The notes: a model not told the origin generated them from the sequence alone. A stretch of 64,000 nt of DNA from Bradyrhizobium sp. AUGA SZCCT0158 (GCF_018130065.1 NZ_JAFCME010000007.1:186001-250000); one strand, 5' to 3'; shown: positions 35,695-44,984, counted from the stretch's first letter. Made by a program: numbers and translations.

Positions 35695-36267
35695 CTGCTG
35701 GCCGGGAGCGACGACTTCCTGAACAAATCCGATCTTGTAAGCCCGCGCTGCGTTGAACTCGTCGCACAGGAAAAAATGATACATCGCATCTCCCCAGCCA
35801 GCCCGCGTCAAATACCGGAAGTGCGCACCACCAAGGGGCGCGATCCCGCGCTTGGATTCCATCTGGCAGAACCGTGCGTCGTCGGCCGCGACGACGATGT
35901 CGCCAGCCAGCATCATTTCGATGCCGATCGTAAAACAGATCCCCTGCACTGCCGTCACAATCGGCTTGCGACAACGGCTTTTCAGCGCGAACGCGTCGAC
36001 GTTTCCGGGCTTGATCTCGGTATTCTCGGCCTTGGGTCCAAAGAATTTCGGCATATCCAGCCCGGCTGTGAAATCAGGGCCTTCGGCGCAGAGTACCCCG
36101 ACCCAGTAATCGTCCGTTCGGTCGAGAAGCGTCATCGCGTCCGACATCTGGGCCATCATCTGCGGACTGAAGGAGTTCTTCTTCGCCACATTGTCGATGA
36201 TGATCTTGAAGACATGCCCGTGCACCTCGGTGCGGATCTGGCCGACATGGGTTCTAGTGTCGTTCAT
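35578..36267 (-). CDS. Enoyl-CoA hydratase/isomerase family protein with chimeric, out-of-family C-terminus
   Basis: ATG 36267 follows CGGAGGCAACAA. Residues 1-195 are a normal crotonase fold: VFKIIIDNVAKKNSFSPQMM, CAEGPDFTAGLDMPKFFG (oxyanion-hole segment), KPIVTAVQGICFTIGIEMML (second oxyanion glycine) and AAYKIGFVQEVVAPGQQ-like ARAYKIGFVQEVVAPGQQ. After GQQ the frame runs into AraC-derived DNA read in another frame (RHRLRKRRPRLRS...) for about 35 residues. The C-terminal helices of the crotonase trimer interface, normally about 60 residues, are lost. The protein is 229 residues and probably non-functional or altered. Confidence 0.75.
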   Translation of the reverse strand: MNDTRTHVGQIRTEVHGHVFKIIIDNVAKKNSFSPQMMAQMSDAMTLLDRTDDYWVGVLCAEGPDFTAGLDMPKFFGPKAENTEIKPGNVDAFALKSRCRKPIVTAVQGICFTIGIEMMLAGDIVVAADDARFCQMESKRGIAPLGGAHFRYLTRAGWGDAMYHFFLCDEFNAARAYKIGFVQEVVAPGQQRHRLRKRRPRLRSASDRVLAGCADAHMPTAYRQSSSRA

Positions 36268-36451
36268 TTGTTGCCTCCGAATTGTTTCCAGGGGACTGTG
36301 CAACGACACGCAGGCTCCGATCGACTGGCGTGCAGCTAATTATTCCCTGCCAGCCAGCTTGGAACGGTCGCCGAAGCACTGGCTACAGAAAATTTGGATT
36401 AGACCTTATTCAGTGGCGATGCGCCCTGCTTCGAACCTTTCATCGCTCTAC

Positions 36452-37552
36452 TCAGCTCAGCGCCGCGAACGCGGTCCGCTCGAAAGCCATCAGTTCTTCC
36501 GTCCGGCCGTCACGCACCTTTAGTAGCCACTGCGGATCCTGAAGCAGCGCCCGGCCCACCGCGACGAGATCGAACTCCTCGCGATCGAGGCGGCGGATCA
36601 ACTCGTCGAGGGACGCCGGACGGGAACTCTCGCCGCCGTATGCGGCGATGAATTCGCCGGTCAGACCGACCGACCCGACCGAAATCGTCGGCACGCCCGT
36701 CACCTTCTTGGCCCATCCGGCGAAATTCAAATCGGAGCCCTCGAACTCCGGCTCCCAGAAGCGCCGTTGCGAGCAATGCAGAATGTCGACTCCCGCGTCG
36801 ACCAGAGGTTTGAGCCAGGCTTCCAATGCGCGAGGCGTATCGGCCAGCTTCACTTCAAAGTTCTGCTGCTTCCATTGGCTGATGCGGAGCACTATCGGAA
36901 AATCCGTTCCGACCGCCTTGCGCACCGCGTGGACGATATCAGCGGCAAACCTGGCCCGGCCGGGCAGGTCCTTGCCACCGTAAGCATCCTCGCGGCGATT
37001 GGTGCCCTCCCAGAAGAACTGATCGATCAGATAGCCGTGCGCGCCATGCAATTCGACGGCATCGAATCCCAAGCGCTTCGCCGCAAGCGCCGCATCGGCA
37101 AAAGCGCGAATGACGTCAGCGATGGCCTCTTCGCTCATCGGCTCGCCGAACTTCTTCTCCGGTCGCGACAGGCCGGACGGACTGTCGTAGGCGCCGGGAG
37201 GAGACCAATTCTCGGCGCGCGTGCGAACGGCTCCGACATGCCATAACTGCGGCGCCATCAGGCCACCCGCGGCGTGCACCTCGTCAACCACACGCCGCCA
37301 CGCTGCCAATTCCTTATCGCCATGAAAGCGGGGAACATTCGGATCGTTCAGGGATGCCGGACGATCCACGCCCGTCCCCTCCGATATGATGAACCCGACC
37401 GCCCCTTCGGCACGGCGCCGATAGTACCGCGCGACGTCTTCGGTCGGAATTCCGCCCGGAGAGAATGAGCGCGTCATCGGCGCCATTACGACCCGGTTCG
37501 GCAAGTTAAGCCCTTTCAGCTGGAAAGGCCGGAAAAGTGCGTCGCTGGACAT
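36452..37552 (-). CDS. NADH:flavin oxidoreductase, old yellow enzyme family
   Basis: A 366-residue FMN-binding TIM-barrel enzyme. OYEs reduce activated C=C bonds (enones, enoates) with NAD(P)H. The N-terminal motif is PNRVVMAPMTRSFSPGGIPT, and the substrate pair lies in VELHGAHGYLIDQFFWEGTN (His-Gly-Ala-His). It closes with FDLVAVGRALLQDPQWLLKV, the FMN phosphate site. AAGGAAG precedes ATG 37552. It lies next to an ABC binding protein and a CoA ligase on the same strand, so it may reduce an unsaturated intermediate. The substrate is unknown. Confidence 0.9.
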   Translation of the reverse strand: MSSDALFRPFQLKGLNLPNRVVMAPMTRSFSPGGIPTEDVARYYRRRAEGAVGFIISEGTGVDRPASLNDPNVPRFHGDKELAAWRRVVDEVHAAGGLMAPQLWHVGAVRTRAENWSPPGAYDSPSGLSRPEKKFGEPMSEEAIADVIRAFADAALAAKRLGFDAVELHGAHGYLIDQFFWEGTNRREDAYGGKDLPGRARFAADIVHAVRKAVGTDFPIVLRISQWKQQNFEVKLADTPRALEAWLKPLVDAGVDILHCSQRRFWEPEFEGSDLNFAGWAKKVTGVPTISVGSVGLTGEFIAAYGGESSRPASLDELIRRLDREEFDLVAVGRALLQDPQWLLKVRDGRTEELMAFERTAFAALS

Positions 37553-37622
37553 TCGCGCTTCCTTGGTCAGTTGGTCGCTCTGCGGGCTCCGATCACACGC
37601 ATCGCTGGTTCAAAAGGCAAGC

Positions 37623-38822
37623 TCACTTTTCCTCGGCGCTGAGAACCTTCCCGAATTGATCCCACGTGCTGCCGTTCCAGCGCTGCAGCTGCAGCTGCGT
37701 GTACGCCATACTGCTTTCCGGCCCGGTGTTGACCGTAACACCCGGTATGAGCGTGGGGAGTGACAGCCCGCGGATGCTCCGCGATTGCTTGACGATATTC
37801 TCCCGCGAGAGATCGTCACCGCACTGCTTGAGCACCTGCTCCAGAATCTGTCCCTGCTGCGTCCCGAACACATAATTGGCATCACCGATGTCCGCGCCAG
37901 GCAGGTATTTCGCGAAATGCTCACGGTACCATTTGATGCCAGGGTCGTCGGCCCACTTCTTGTCGTTCGGATCCTTGGTGATCGTTGCTGCGATGATGCC
38001 CACAGCCTTTTCCGGTCCCGCGGGAACGATGGTTGAAGAGACCGAGCTCGAAACGAAATTGATCAGGAACAGAGGCTTCCAACCAACCTCATCGGCCTTC
38101 TTGATAGCCTGAGCCGCGAACTTCGGCGTGCCGGCAACCAGGAACGCCTCTGCGCCAGACGATTTCAACTTCACCACGTGGGAATCGATCGTCGGCTCGG
38201 TCACTTCATAGGAGGACGATACAACTTTCTTGTCGAAGTCGTCTTTCAGATAGCCTTTGAATGCATTGAGGAAGTCCTTACCCAAATCGTCGTTCTGATA
38301 CAGGATCGCAATCTTGGCGTCCGGCCGGGCCTGGGTGATGTATTTCGCATAGATTCGCCCTTCCGTGTCATAGCTGGGCAGGCCCGTGGTGGTCATCGGA
38401 AATTCAGCGAAATTCGTGAACTTGGTGACGCCGCTTACGACAAACAGATGCGGCACTTTCTTCGCGTTGACGTACTTGATGGTGGCGCCGATGCCGGGCG
38501 TACCGAGCGGGCCGAACAGGAGGGCCACTTCATCGCTTTCGACGAGTTTCCTGGTCTGCTCCACCGTTTTGGGAGGGCTGTAAGCATCATCGTAAGTGAT
38601 GAGATTGATCTTGCGGCCGTTGATGCCACCGCGCTCGTTGATCGAATTGACGTACGCGATCAGACCCTTCCCGGTATTGCTGAGCGGCGACGCGGGACCG
38701 CTGAACGGAAACGTAGCTCCCACCTTCACTTCGGCGCTGGTGACGCCGGGTGTTTCCGCACGCGCGTGCGCGCCGACAATCGTCACGCCGATCGCGGCCG
38801 CCAGTATAGACTTCCTGAACAT
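37623..38822 (-). CDS. ABC transporter substrate-binding protein, branched-chain amino acid (LivK) type
   Basis: A 399-residue periplasmic binding protein of the Peripla_BP_6 type. The signal peptide is FRKSILAAAIGVTIVGAHAR, followed by SAEVKVGATFPFSGPASPLS. Typical elements are VNSINERGGINGRKINLITY and ALLFGPLGTPGIGATIKYVN. In Rhodopseudomonas and Bradyrhizobium this class often carries aromatic or other carboxylic acids instead of amino acids. No permease or ATPase gene is adjacent, so it must share a transporter encoded elsewhere. AAGGGAGAAGTCG precedes ATG 38822. It lies 110 bases downstream of a CoA ligase gene. Confidence 0.9.
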   Translation of the reverse strand: MFRKSILAAAIGVTIVGAHARAETPGVTSAEVKVGATFPFSGPASPLSNTGKGLIAYVNSINERGGINGRKINLITYDDAYSPPKTVEQTRKLVESDEVALLFGPLGTPGIGATIKYVNAKKVPHLFVVSGVTKFTNFAEFPMTTTGLPSYDTEGRIYAKYITQARPDAKIAILYQNDDLGKDFLNAFKGYLKDDFDKKVVSSSYEVTEPTIDSHVVKLKSSGAEAFLVAGTPKFAAQAIKKADEVGWKPLFLINFVSSSVSSTIVPAGPEKAVGIIAATITKDPNDKKWADDPGIKWYREHFAKYLPGADIGDANYVFGTQQGQILEQVLKQCGDDLSRENIVKQSRSIRGLSLPTLIPGVTVNTGPESSMAYTQLQLQRWNGSTWDQFGKVLSAEEK

Positions 38823-38932
38823 CGACTTCTCCCTTGTGCGGCGACGGGCGTCGCTCATCATTCGTTGAATTTCCGTGCGGCCTCGCGACCGACTCCTGGT
38901 ATGACTTCGTTCCAATCCTTGCAGTGCATCGG

Positions 38933-40525
38933 TCAGCCCGCGGCTGCGGCGCTGGACGCCTGCGCCGCCCGTTCGATCGCCAGCTCTCGCAGCTTGTGTT
39001 TGAGTATCTTGCCAGTGGAGGCTGACGGCAGAGCGTCGAGCACGATCAATTCGGTCGGACGCTTGTACGAAGTGAGCTGTTGGGCTGCGTACGCCTTCAG
39101 GTCTTCGGCGCTGACACTGGCGCCGGAGAGAAGTGCAACGAACGCGACGACCTCCTCGTTGCCATCAACCGGTCGTCCCACCACAGCCGATTGGACGACT
39201 TGGTCGTGCGCGTTCAGCACCGCCTCCACCTCGGCGGGATAAACGTTGAAGCCGGAGCGGATGATGAGTTCTTTGGTTCGGCCGGCGATGTAGAGATGGC
39301 CCTCGCCGTTCACTCGGGCGAGATCCCCTGTGTTGAACCATCCCTGGTCATCGATCGCCGCGGCCGTCTGCTCGGGAGAGCGATAGTAGCCAAGCATCAC
39401 GTTAGGACCTCGGACGTGCAGCTCGCCCACTTCGCCGGTCGCCACCTTCTTGCCCTGCCTGTCCACGATCCGGTGCTCAATACCGGGAAGAAAGGGGCCG
39501 ACCGACTCGTCCGAGACGGGATGTTCTGAACGGACACCCGACAGGCCCGGCGAACATTCGGTTATGCCGTAATTGTTCAATAGCGGGATTCCGAATTCGT
39601 CCTCGATCCGCTTCTTCAGATCGAGGTCGAGCGGCGCGCCGGCGACGGCTATGGTCCGCAGCTTGCCTCGCTCGAGTCGCTGGATACCCTTGACCGCCTT
39701 GTGTTCGAGCAGACGCTGATATGTGGCGGGAACACCGAACAGGCTCGTAATTCCCTCCTCGGCTATGGAATGGGCCAGCGCGGCGGGATCGGCCTTGGCC
39801 ACAACGTACAAGGTAGCGCCGTGCATCAGCGTGGCGATCAGCAGGATCGAATACCCGACGATGTGGGACATCGGCAGCACGCCGTAGATGCGGTCGGCGG
39901 GGCCGCTTTGGCGAAGAACTCCTGAAGTCCTTGCGGTAAAGAGCAGGTTGCGGTGGCTCAGCATGACTCCCTTCGGAGCACCGGTCGTGCCCGAAGTGTA
40001 GAGAAGGCCCGCGACCTGGCGGGCGCCATCCTTTTCGACGGGCTCTGCTTGCGCATCCGCATTGAGCGGACCAATCCCGATTCCACCGAATGGCCCCACA
40101 GCGTTGATTCTAGCTCCGACGCGGCTCGCGTGATCGGCCGCTTCCTTCGAAAGCGCCGCGTTGAACAGCACACGTCTTGCGCCGCTGTGCGTTCCGATCA
40201 GATCGATCTCCCTGGCTGAGAGGCGGGGATTAACCGCAATGCCCCAAGCATCGAGCTTGCTCGCCGCGAACAGCATCGCCCCCAGGGCCACGCTGTTCTC
40301 GCTCGCAATCATCACGCGATCGCCGGGCCTGATCCCCAAACTGGAAAGGTCCTTCGCCGCTGCGTCGACAGCTTCCGAGAACTGTCGGTAGCTCCACGAA
40401 CGCCTCCCTTCAACGAAGGCCGGATGATCCGGGATGTCCTGCACGAACGGCGCGTAGACCTCGTGTACCCTGGACGGCAGGCCGTCCAGCAGCTCGGCCG
40501 CAGTGATAACGTCCACGCTCCTCAT
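38933..40525 (-). CDS. AMP-dependent acyl-CoA synthetase/ligase (paralogue 1)
   Basis: A 530-residue class I adenylate-forming enzyme that makes an acyl-CoA from a carboxylic acid, ATP and CoA. The motifs are LLYTSGTTGAPKGVMLSHRN, NNYGITECSPGLSGV, GWFNTGDLARVNGEGHLYIA, GRTKELIIRSGFNVYPAEVE and the C-terminal SASTGKILKHKLRELA with the catalytic lysine. GAGGAGG precedes ATG 40525. It is closely similar throughout to the ligase at 60246-61853, including PLPLSHIVGxSxLI-like and VPATYQRLLExK segments. Its promoter contains a palindrome also found at the second ligase. The substrate is probably an alicyclic, branched or aromatic acid; this is not determinable here. Confidence 0.92.
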   Translation of the reverse strand: MRSVDVITAAELLDGLPSRVHEVYAPFVQDIPDHPAFVEGRRSWSYRQFSEAVDAAAKDLSSLGIRPGDRVMIASENSVALGAMLFAASKLDAWGIAVNPRLSAREIDLIGTHSGARRVLFNAALSKEAADHASRVGARINAVGPFGGIGIGPLNADAQAEPVEKDGARQVAGLLYTSGTTGAPKGVMLSHRNLLFTARTSGVLRQSGPADRIYGVLPMSHIVGYSILLIATLMHGATLYVVAKADPAALAHSIAEEGITSLFGVPATYQRLLEHKAVKGIQRLERGKLRTIAVAGAPLDLDLKKRIEDEFGIPLLNNYGITECSPGLSGVRSEHPVSDESVGPFLPGIEHRIVDRQGKKVATGEVGELHVRGPNVMLGYYRSPEQTAAAIDDQGWFNTGDLARVNGEGHLYIAGRTKELIIRSGFNVYPAEVEAVLNAHDQVVQSAVVGRPVDGNEEVVAFVALLSGASVSAEDLKAYAAQQLTSYKRPTELIVLDALPSASTGKILKHKLRELAIERAAQASSAAAAG

Positions 40526-40616
40526 GCCATCCTCCTCGCGCCTTGTTTTCGAGAGTGCTGCGTGGCCTCCCCTTTAAACGGGCAAGTCCGCTCCTTCACT
40601 TTCATCGGCCGCCGCA

Positions 40617-40645
40617 AGTAAATAGTTCTAAAATAGAACTGTCAA
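40617..40645 (-). promoter_or_regulatory. Sigma70-type promoter with embedded palindromic operator (CoA ligase 1)
   Basis: On the minus strand TTGACA (40640-40645) and TTTACT (40617-40622) are spaced by 17 bases. The spacer is almost entirely the palindrome AGTTCTAAAATAGAACT (40624-40640, 7-3-7). A repressor bound there would block RNA polymerase directly. The core GTTCT-N5-AGAAC recurs at the second ligase promoter. Confidence 0.7.
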
Positions 40646-41071
40646 GGCGGATGGCGCAGCGCTATTCTGGAAGTGAGGACGGCTTCCATCTCACGGGCTC
40701 AATTCCTATTTGGGATTGATCGGTTGAGACGCGGATTATTCGGAGAAATCAGTGGGATAAGACTAACTCGGGGAAGTGCGTTGCCCGTTGGCACGCGCAG
40801 TCGCGATATCAGCGCTCGTCAGAGTCAGCTAATCCCACGCGAATGCTCGCTTCGCGTGCGCAGGTTGGAGAAGCTTGGCACAGGCATCGTTGTCTAGCGA
40901 CTCGCAATCATCGCGTCATTGCTATGCCACTGCGGCATTGATCGCCAAGTGAACACTGGCTGAAGCTGGCAACTCGTCGTACGACGCCAGCTCATTGGGC
41001 GCCGTACGGTGAAACGTCTCGGCTGCTCGGGCATCCACAGCACAAAGTCCCCACGCATCACTCAACCTACG
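40646..41071. other. Intergenic stretch without a recognised gene
   Basis: About 430 bases between the ligase promoter and the HxlR gene. A frame from 40673 is open but has no recognisable domain, an odd composition and no ribosome site, so I do not call it. No hairpin or repeat of note. Confidence 0.45.
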
Positions 41072-41461
41072 TTACAGGGAGCATGCGTTTGGCTGACGAT
41101 CTTCAGCGGCGTAGTGAGGCTGAGAGACGCCTTCGATTAAACCTCCATGCTGCTTGCCCCAACTCCGAAGCGAAAGCAGTACAGGCGCCAGGCTCTGCCC
41201 GAAGGGGGAGATTTCATATTCCACCTTCGGAGGAATCTGTGGATAGGCATGGCGCACGATCACGCCATCGGCCTCCAGTTCGCGCAGCTGGAGTGTCAAT
41301 ATCCTCTGCGTGACGTTGGGGATGGCTCGGGACAGTTCCATGAACCGCTTCTTGCCAGCAAAGAGATGAAACAGGATCAGTGGCTTCCACATGCCGCCAA
41401 TGACGGACAGTGTCACTCCGACCGCACATCCGCTTTTCGCGTCAAACCGCCTTGGACGCAT
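41072..41461 (-). CDS. HxlR-family transcriptional regulator
   Basis: A 129-residue winged-helix regulator. The diagnostic run is CAVGVTLSVIGGMWKPLILF, then HLFAGKKRFMELSRAIPNVT, QRILTLQLRELEADGVIVRH and VEYEISPFGQSLAPVLLSL. The N-terminal cysteine in SGCAVGV is the redox- or electrophile-sensing residue of many family members. I chose ATG 41461 because TTGGAGGTGTCT precedes it; an ATG eight codons upstream is less likely. HxlR genes usually control a divergent oxidoreductase, here the MDR reductase at 41926, 464 bases away. Confidence 0.9.
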   Translation of the reverse strand: MRPRRFDAKSGCAVGVTLSVIGGMWKPLILFHLFAGKKRFMELSRAIPNVTQRILTLQLRELEADGVIVRHAYPQIPPKVEYEISPFGQSLAPVLLSLRSWGKQHGGLIEGVSQPHYAAEDRQPNACSL

Positions 41462-41925
41462 AGACACCTCCAAAAATGGTCGCATCTGCCATTATTATGC
41501 GTTCTGCGGCATGCAGGACACGAATTCGGATCGGCGAGCCTAGGCTCCGGTCACATTCGCTCGGTTGACGTCTTTGGATGTTGCCGTCGATGCCATTGAA
41601 CCGACGTCAGGTTTATATCACATGACGATCCTAATACAATAGATCTCGCAGCCTCCCGTAGGACAGCAGCGTGATCTCGGCAAGGAACTCGCTGACAGCG
41701 AGCGCCAGTGCGACGGCACGGATAAGCCTCGGCATGGCCGGCAGCCTGCCCGCGCTTCGGGGCACTCGTCGCCATGTCAGGCCCGCTGTCATATCCGCCA
41801 AGGCCCGGCTCCCCGCTTTGGCCGTCGGGTACGTCCATAAATGATAGTATCCGCTTTAATTGTGCCTTCTTGCGAAAGAGAGGCGCGACCCTAGGTCCGT
41901 GGACAACGCAACACCGACCTAGGAT
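41462..41925. other. Divergent intergenic region, HxlR gene / MDR reductase
   Basis: About 460 bases between two divergent genes. A 34-codon minus-strand frame (ATG 41735, MPRLIRAVALALAVSEFLAE) is hydrophobic but unsupported. I see no perfect palindrome. The region should contain both promoters and any HxlR site. TATATCACATGACG near 41615 is AT-rich but not a recognised operator. Confidence 0.4.
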
Positions 41926-42918
41926 ATGGCGATGACGTTCAAGGCACTGCTGGCAGGAAAGACAGACGGAAAGATTACGACCAACGTGGTCGAAATGAAC
42001 GAGCAAGATCTCATGCCTGGCGACGTTACGGTCGCCGTCGATTATTCGACCGTGAACTACAAGGATGCGTTGGCCATTAGCGGGCGCACGGAGGTCATTC
42101 GCCAGTTTCCCCTCATTCCCGGTATCGATCTCGCTGGAACAGTGGAGGCATCCTCCTATCCCGGCATCGCAGTCGGAGACCGCGTCGTCGCCAACAGCTG
42201 GGGGTTAAGTCAGACCCATCACGGTGGATATGCCCAGAAGGCACGGCTGAAAGGCGAATGGTTGGTCAAGATTCCGGCGCCATTTTCGACAAAGGACGCT
42301 ATGGCGATCGGCACAGCCGGTTACACCGCGATGCTGTCGGTTCTCGCCCTCGAACATGGCGGAATCACACCGCAGCGTGGCGACATCCTCGTAACCGGCG
42401 CCAACGGCGGCGTCGGGTCAATCGCGATCGCCCTCCTCGCCGATCTCGGCTATCGCGTCGTTGCATCTACTGGACGGCTTGAGGAAGCCGATTATCTGCG
42501 AAGTCTCGGCGCGGCCGACGTCATTGATCGACGAACGCTTTCGGAGCCTGGAGCGCCTATCGCGCGCGAGCGCTGGGCTGGCGCCGTCGACTCCGTCGGC
42601 AGTCATACGCTGGTGAACGTGCTGGCGCAGACGCAGTATCGCGGCGTGGTGACGGCCTGCGGACTGGCCCAGGGTGTGGATCTTCCCGGAACGGTTCTGC
42701 CGTTCATCCTGCGCAATGTCACCCTGGCAGGCATCGACTCGGTGAATGCGCCTCAGGCGGCGCGACTCGAGGCATGGTCGCGTTTGGCTCGCGACCTGGA
42801 CCTGAGCAAGCTCGCCCGAACGATGCAGGTGGTCGGCCTTGCGGAGGTTCCCGATGTCGTGCGCCAAATGTTCGCGGGGAAGGTGCAGGGCCGCACGGTC
42901 GTCGACGTCAATGCCTAG
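41926..42918 (+). CDS. MDR-superfamily acrylyl-CoA reductase (AcuI/YhdH) type oxidoreductase
   Basis: A 330-residue zinc-independent medium-chain reductase. AcuI/YhdH reduce acryloyl-CoA or related enoyl compounds with NADPH. Motifs are VDYSTVNYKDALAISGRTEV, PLIPGIDLAGTVEASSYPGI, TAGYTAMLSVLALEHGGITP and the cofactor-binding ILVTGANGGVGSIAIALLAD. The C-terminus contains SVGSHTLVNVLAQTQYRGVV and FAGKVQGRTVVDV. ATG 41926 or the ATG two codons later could start it. It is divergent from the HxlR regulator. A role in clearing a toxic enoyl intermediate of the catabolic island is inferred. Confidence 0.88.
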   Translation: MAMTFKALLAGKTDGKITTNVVEMNEQDLMPGDVTVAVDYSTVNYKDALAISGRTEVIRQFPLIPGIDLAGTVEASSYPGIAVGDRVVANSWGLSQTHHGGYAQKARLKGEWLVKIPAPFSTKDAMAIGTAGYTAMLSVLALEHGGITPQRGDILVTGANGGVGSIAIALLADLGYRVVASTGRLEEADYLRSLGAADVIDRRTLSEPGAPIARERWAGAVDSVGSHTLVNVLAQTQYRGVVTACGLAQGVDLPGTVLPFILRNVTLAGIDSVNAPQAARLEAWSRLARDLDLSKLARTMQVVGLAEVPDVVRQMFAGKVQGRTVVDVNA

Positions 42919-43093
42919 CTATGTCGCGGCCGGACTTGCTCGGCGACGCATCGACGAAAATCGGACCGCGCGGCAACAAGACAGCAAACCCTCCTGGAGA
43001 CCATTGTTTTGCGGTCGATGTCGGCGAGAGCACGTCGACTCGAAAGGCAATGGTCAATCGCGCGTCGAGGGTCCGGACCAAAGCAAGTGCGGT

Positions 43094-43873
43094 TCACCAT
43101 TTCTCGACCCACGGCCGGAGCACGACTTCGAACGCCCAGGTCGACCGATGCTGCCGGTGAAGCTGAAGATAGGTTTTCGCGATATGGACGGGGTCGGCCA
43201 TGTTGTCGTCGACCGTTGTTCCCGCCAGCCGGTGAGCGCGGGTCCCGTCCTCCTGGGTCCAGCCGATCGCGGCGTCGATCGGCACATTCGCGACGTGGAT
43301 ACCCTGCGGCATCAGTTCTCTTGCCATGCTTTGCGCGAGTCCGGACTTGGCGTGACACGCCATTGCAAAGGCGCCACTTGACGGGAAGCCCTTGAGCGCC
43401 GCGCTGGCGTTCGTGAAGACGATCGTTCCTCTCGCGCCGTTGGCGTCGGGTTCGTTTCCGAGCATGAGCCGAGCTGCCTGTTGACCGACCAGAAACGCAG
43501 AAAACGCCGAGTTTCGAAGGGTTTCGAGCGCCATGGCCGGGTCGGCTTCGATAACGCTCTTGCGAAAAATGCCGGGAACCCGGCCATCGATGTTGTGCAC
43601 GACTAGCCTTGGGGTCCCGACGTCTCGAACAACATTTCCGAACAGCTGCGCCACGGCTGCCGGCTCACTGGCATCGCTGGCATATCGTCGCACGCCATGC
43701 GTCTTCTCAAGGGTCTCAAGGACCGCCTTGTCCGGATTCCGGGCAGCGACGCAGACACGCATGCCGTTTTCCGCGAATAGCCGGGCGCAACTCGAGCTGA
43801 TGCCGGGGCCACCGCCGACAATGAGTGCGACGTCCTGTATGGAAGGTTGGGTGTCGCGCTTGGATTCAGTCAT
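43094..43873 (-). CDS. SDR-like protein lacking the catalytic Tyr (subgroup c10 type), paralogue 1
   Basis: A 259-residue Rossmann-fold protein. The cofactor loop is VALIVGGGPGISSSCARLFA, an unusual form of TGxxxGIG. The active-site region reads SSGAFAMACHAKSGLAQSMA: the lysine is present, but the residue four before it is Ala where a classical SDR has Tyr. The C-terminus is FEVVLRPWVEKW, shared by four proteins in this window. The SDR c10 subgroup is known for a poor Gly motif and a missing Tyr. It lies 73 bases downstream of the MDR oxidoreductase in the TetR-flanked operon. It may have altered activity or a structural role. Confidence 0.85.
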   Translation of the reverse strand: MTESKRDTQPSIQDVALIVGGGPGISSSCARLFAENGMRVCVAARNPDKAVLETLEKTHGVRRYASDASEPAAVAQLFGNVVRDVGTPRLVVHNIDGRVPGIFRKSVIEADPAMALETLRNSAFSAFLVGQQAARLMLGNEPDANGARGTIVFTNASAALKGFPSSGAFAMACHAKSGLAQSMARELMPQGIHVANVPIDAAIGWTQEDGTRAHRLAGTTVDDNMADPVHIAKTYLQLHRQHRSTWAFEVVLRPWVEKW

Positions 43874-43946
43874 GATGCTTCCTCGGATGCGTTTTGCGAA
43901 CGGCCAGCGTCGTGGCATCGCAACTCAGGCCGCGTCATTAGGGGAC

Positions 43947-44951
43947 CTACTGTTTCACTGCAATGACGACCTTGCCCTTTGCGCGCCCGGTCTCGACGTA
44001 GGTCAGCGCATCTCCAGTCTTCTCAAACGGAAAGACCTTATCCACGACCGGACGGATCACGCCGGCTTCGATCAGCGACGTGATTTCGCTCAGCTGCTGT
44101 CCCTGCGCACGCATGAGCAGGAACGAGAAGCGCACACCCAGGCTTTTGGCGTGCTTCCGCACACCACGGCTCAGGAGGCGTATCACCAGCTTCAGGAACA
44201 GGTTCATCCCAAGCTCCTTGGCGAATTCGGGATCCGGCGGCCCCGAAATCGAAATGAGGAGGCCACCCGGCTTGAGCACGCGCAGGGATTTTTCGAGCGT
44301 CTTGGCGTCCTGGCTGTGCAAGACCAGATCGTAGCCCGACAAAACCTTCTCGAAATCCTGCGTCTTGTAGTCGATGACAATGTCCGCGCCGAGACTCTTG
44401 ACCAGCTCGACATTTTTCGTGCTCGTCGTCGTCGCAACTATCGCGCCGAGATGCTTGGCAAGCTGGATGGCAAAAGTCCCCACACCACCGGAGCCGGCCT
44501 GAATGAAGACCTTCTGCCCGGGCTTCAGCTTGGCCACCTCTACCAGAGCCTGCCAGGCGGTCAGCCCCACGAGCGGAATGGACGCGGCTTCTTCCATGCT
44601 GATGTTTTTGGGCTTCAGCGCCACGTCGGCTTCATTGATGGCAATGAATTCCGCGAATGTTCCGACCCGATGATCGCGCGGCCGTGAATAGACCTCGTCG
44701 CCCGCCTTGAATCGCCTGACCTTGGGACCAACCCTGGTGACGATCCCCGCCACATCGTGACCGAGAACGAAAGGCGGACGATACGACAGGAAGCTTTTGA
44801 ATTCTCCGTCCCTGATCTTAGAGTCCAGAACGTTCACACCGGTTGCGTGAACTCGAACCATGACATCATCGTCGCGCACCTCCGGCTCTTGCACTTTGGC
44901 CAAGCGCAGAGCGCCCTTCTTTTTGTACTTGTCGACAACGAATGCCTTCAT
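43947..44951 (-). CDS. NADP-dependent MDR oxidoreductase (quinone reductase-like)
   Basis: A 334-residue zinc-free medium-chain oxidoreductase. It shows VRVHATGVNVLDSKIRDGEF, PPFVLGHDVAGIVTRVGPKV, IPLVGLTAWQALVEVAKLKP and the cofactor motif VFIQAGSGGVGTFAIQLAKH. The closing RAKGKVVIAVKQ is the standard family end. Such enzymes reduce quinones or alpha,beta-unsaturated carbonyls. It lies 33 bases after the alpha/beta hydrolase gene and 73 bases before the SDR gene, in one operon divergent from a TetR regulator. Confidence 0.9.
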   Translation of the reverse strand: MKAFVVDKYKKKGALRLAKVQEPEVRDDDVMVRVHATGVNVLDSKIRDGEFKSFLSYRPPFVLGHDVAGIVTRVGPKVRRFKAGDEVYSRPRDHRVGTFAEFIAINEADVALKPKNISMEEAASIPLVGLTAWQALVEVAKLKPGQKVFIQAGSGGVGTFAIQLAKHLGAIVATTTSTKNVELVKSLGADIVIDYKTQDFEKVLSGYDLVLHSQDAKTLEKSLRVLKPGGLLISISGPPDPEFAKELGMNLFLKLVIRLLSRGVRKHAKSLGVRFSFLLMRAQGQQLSEITSLIEAGVIRPVVDKVFPFEKTGDALTYVETGRAKGKVVIAVKQ

Positions 44952-44984
44952 GGCGTCTTCTCCAATCTGAAATATGTCGCGGCG

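Noticed and set aside
40673..40897. Short plus-strand frame after the CoA ligase promoter
   Set aside because: No ribosome site, no domain and unusual composition; more likely non-coding.
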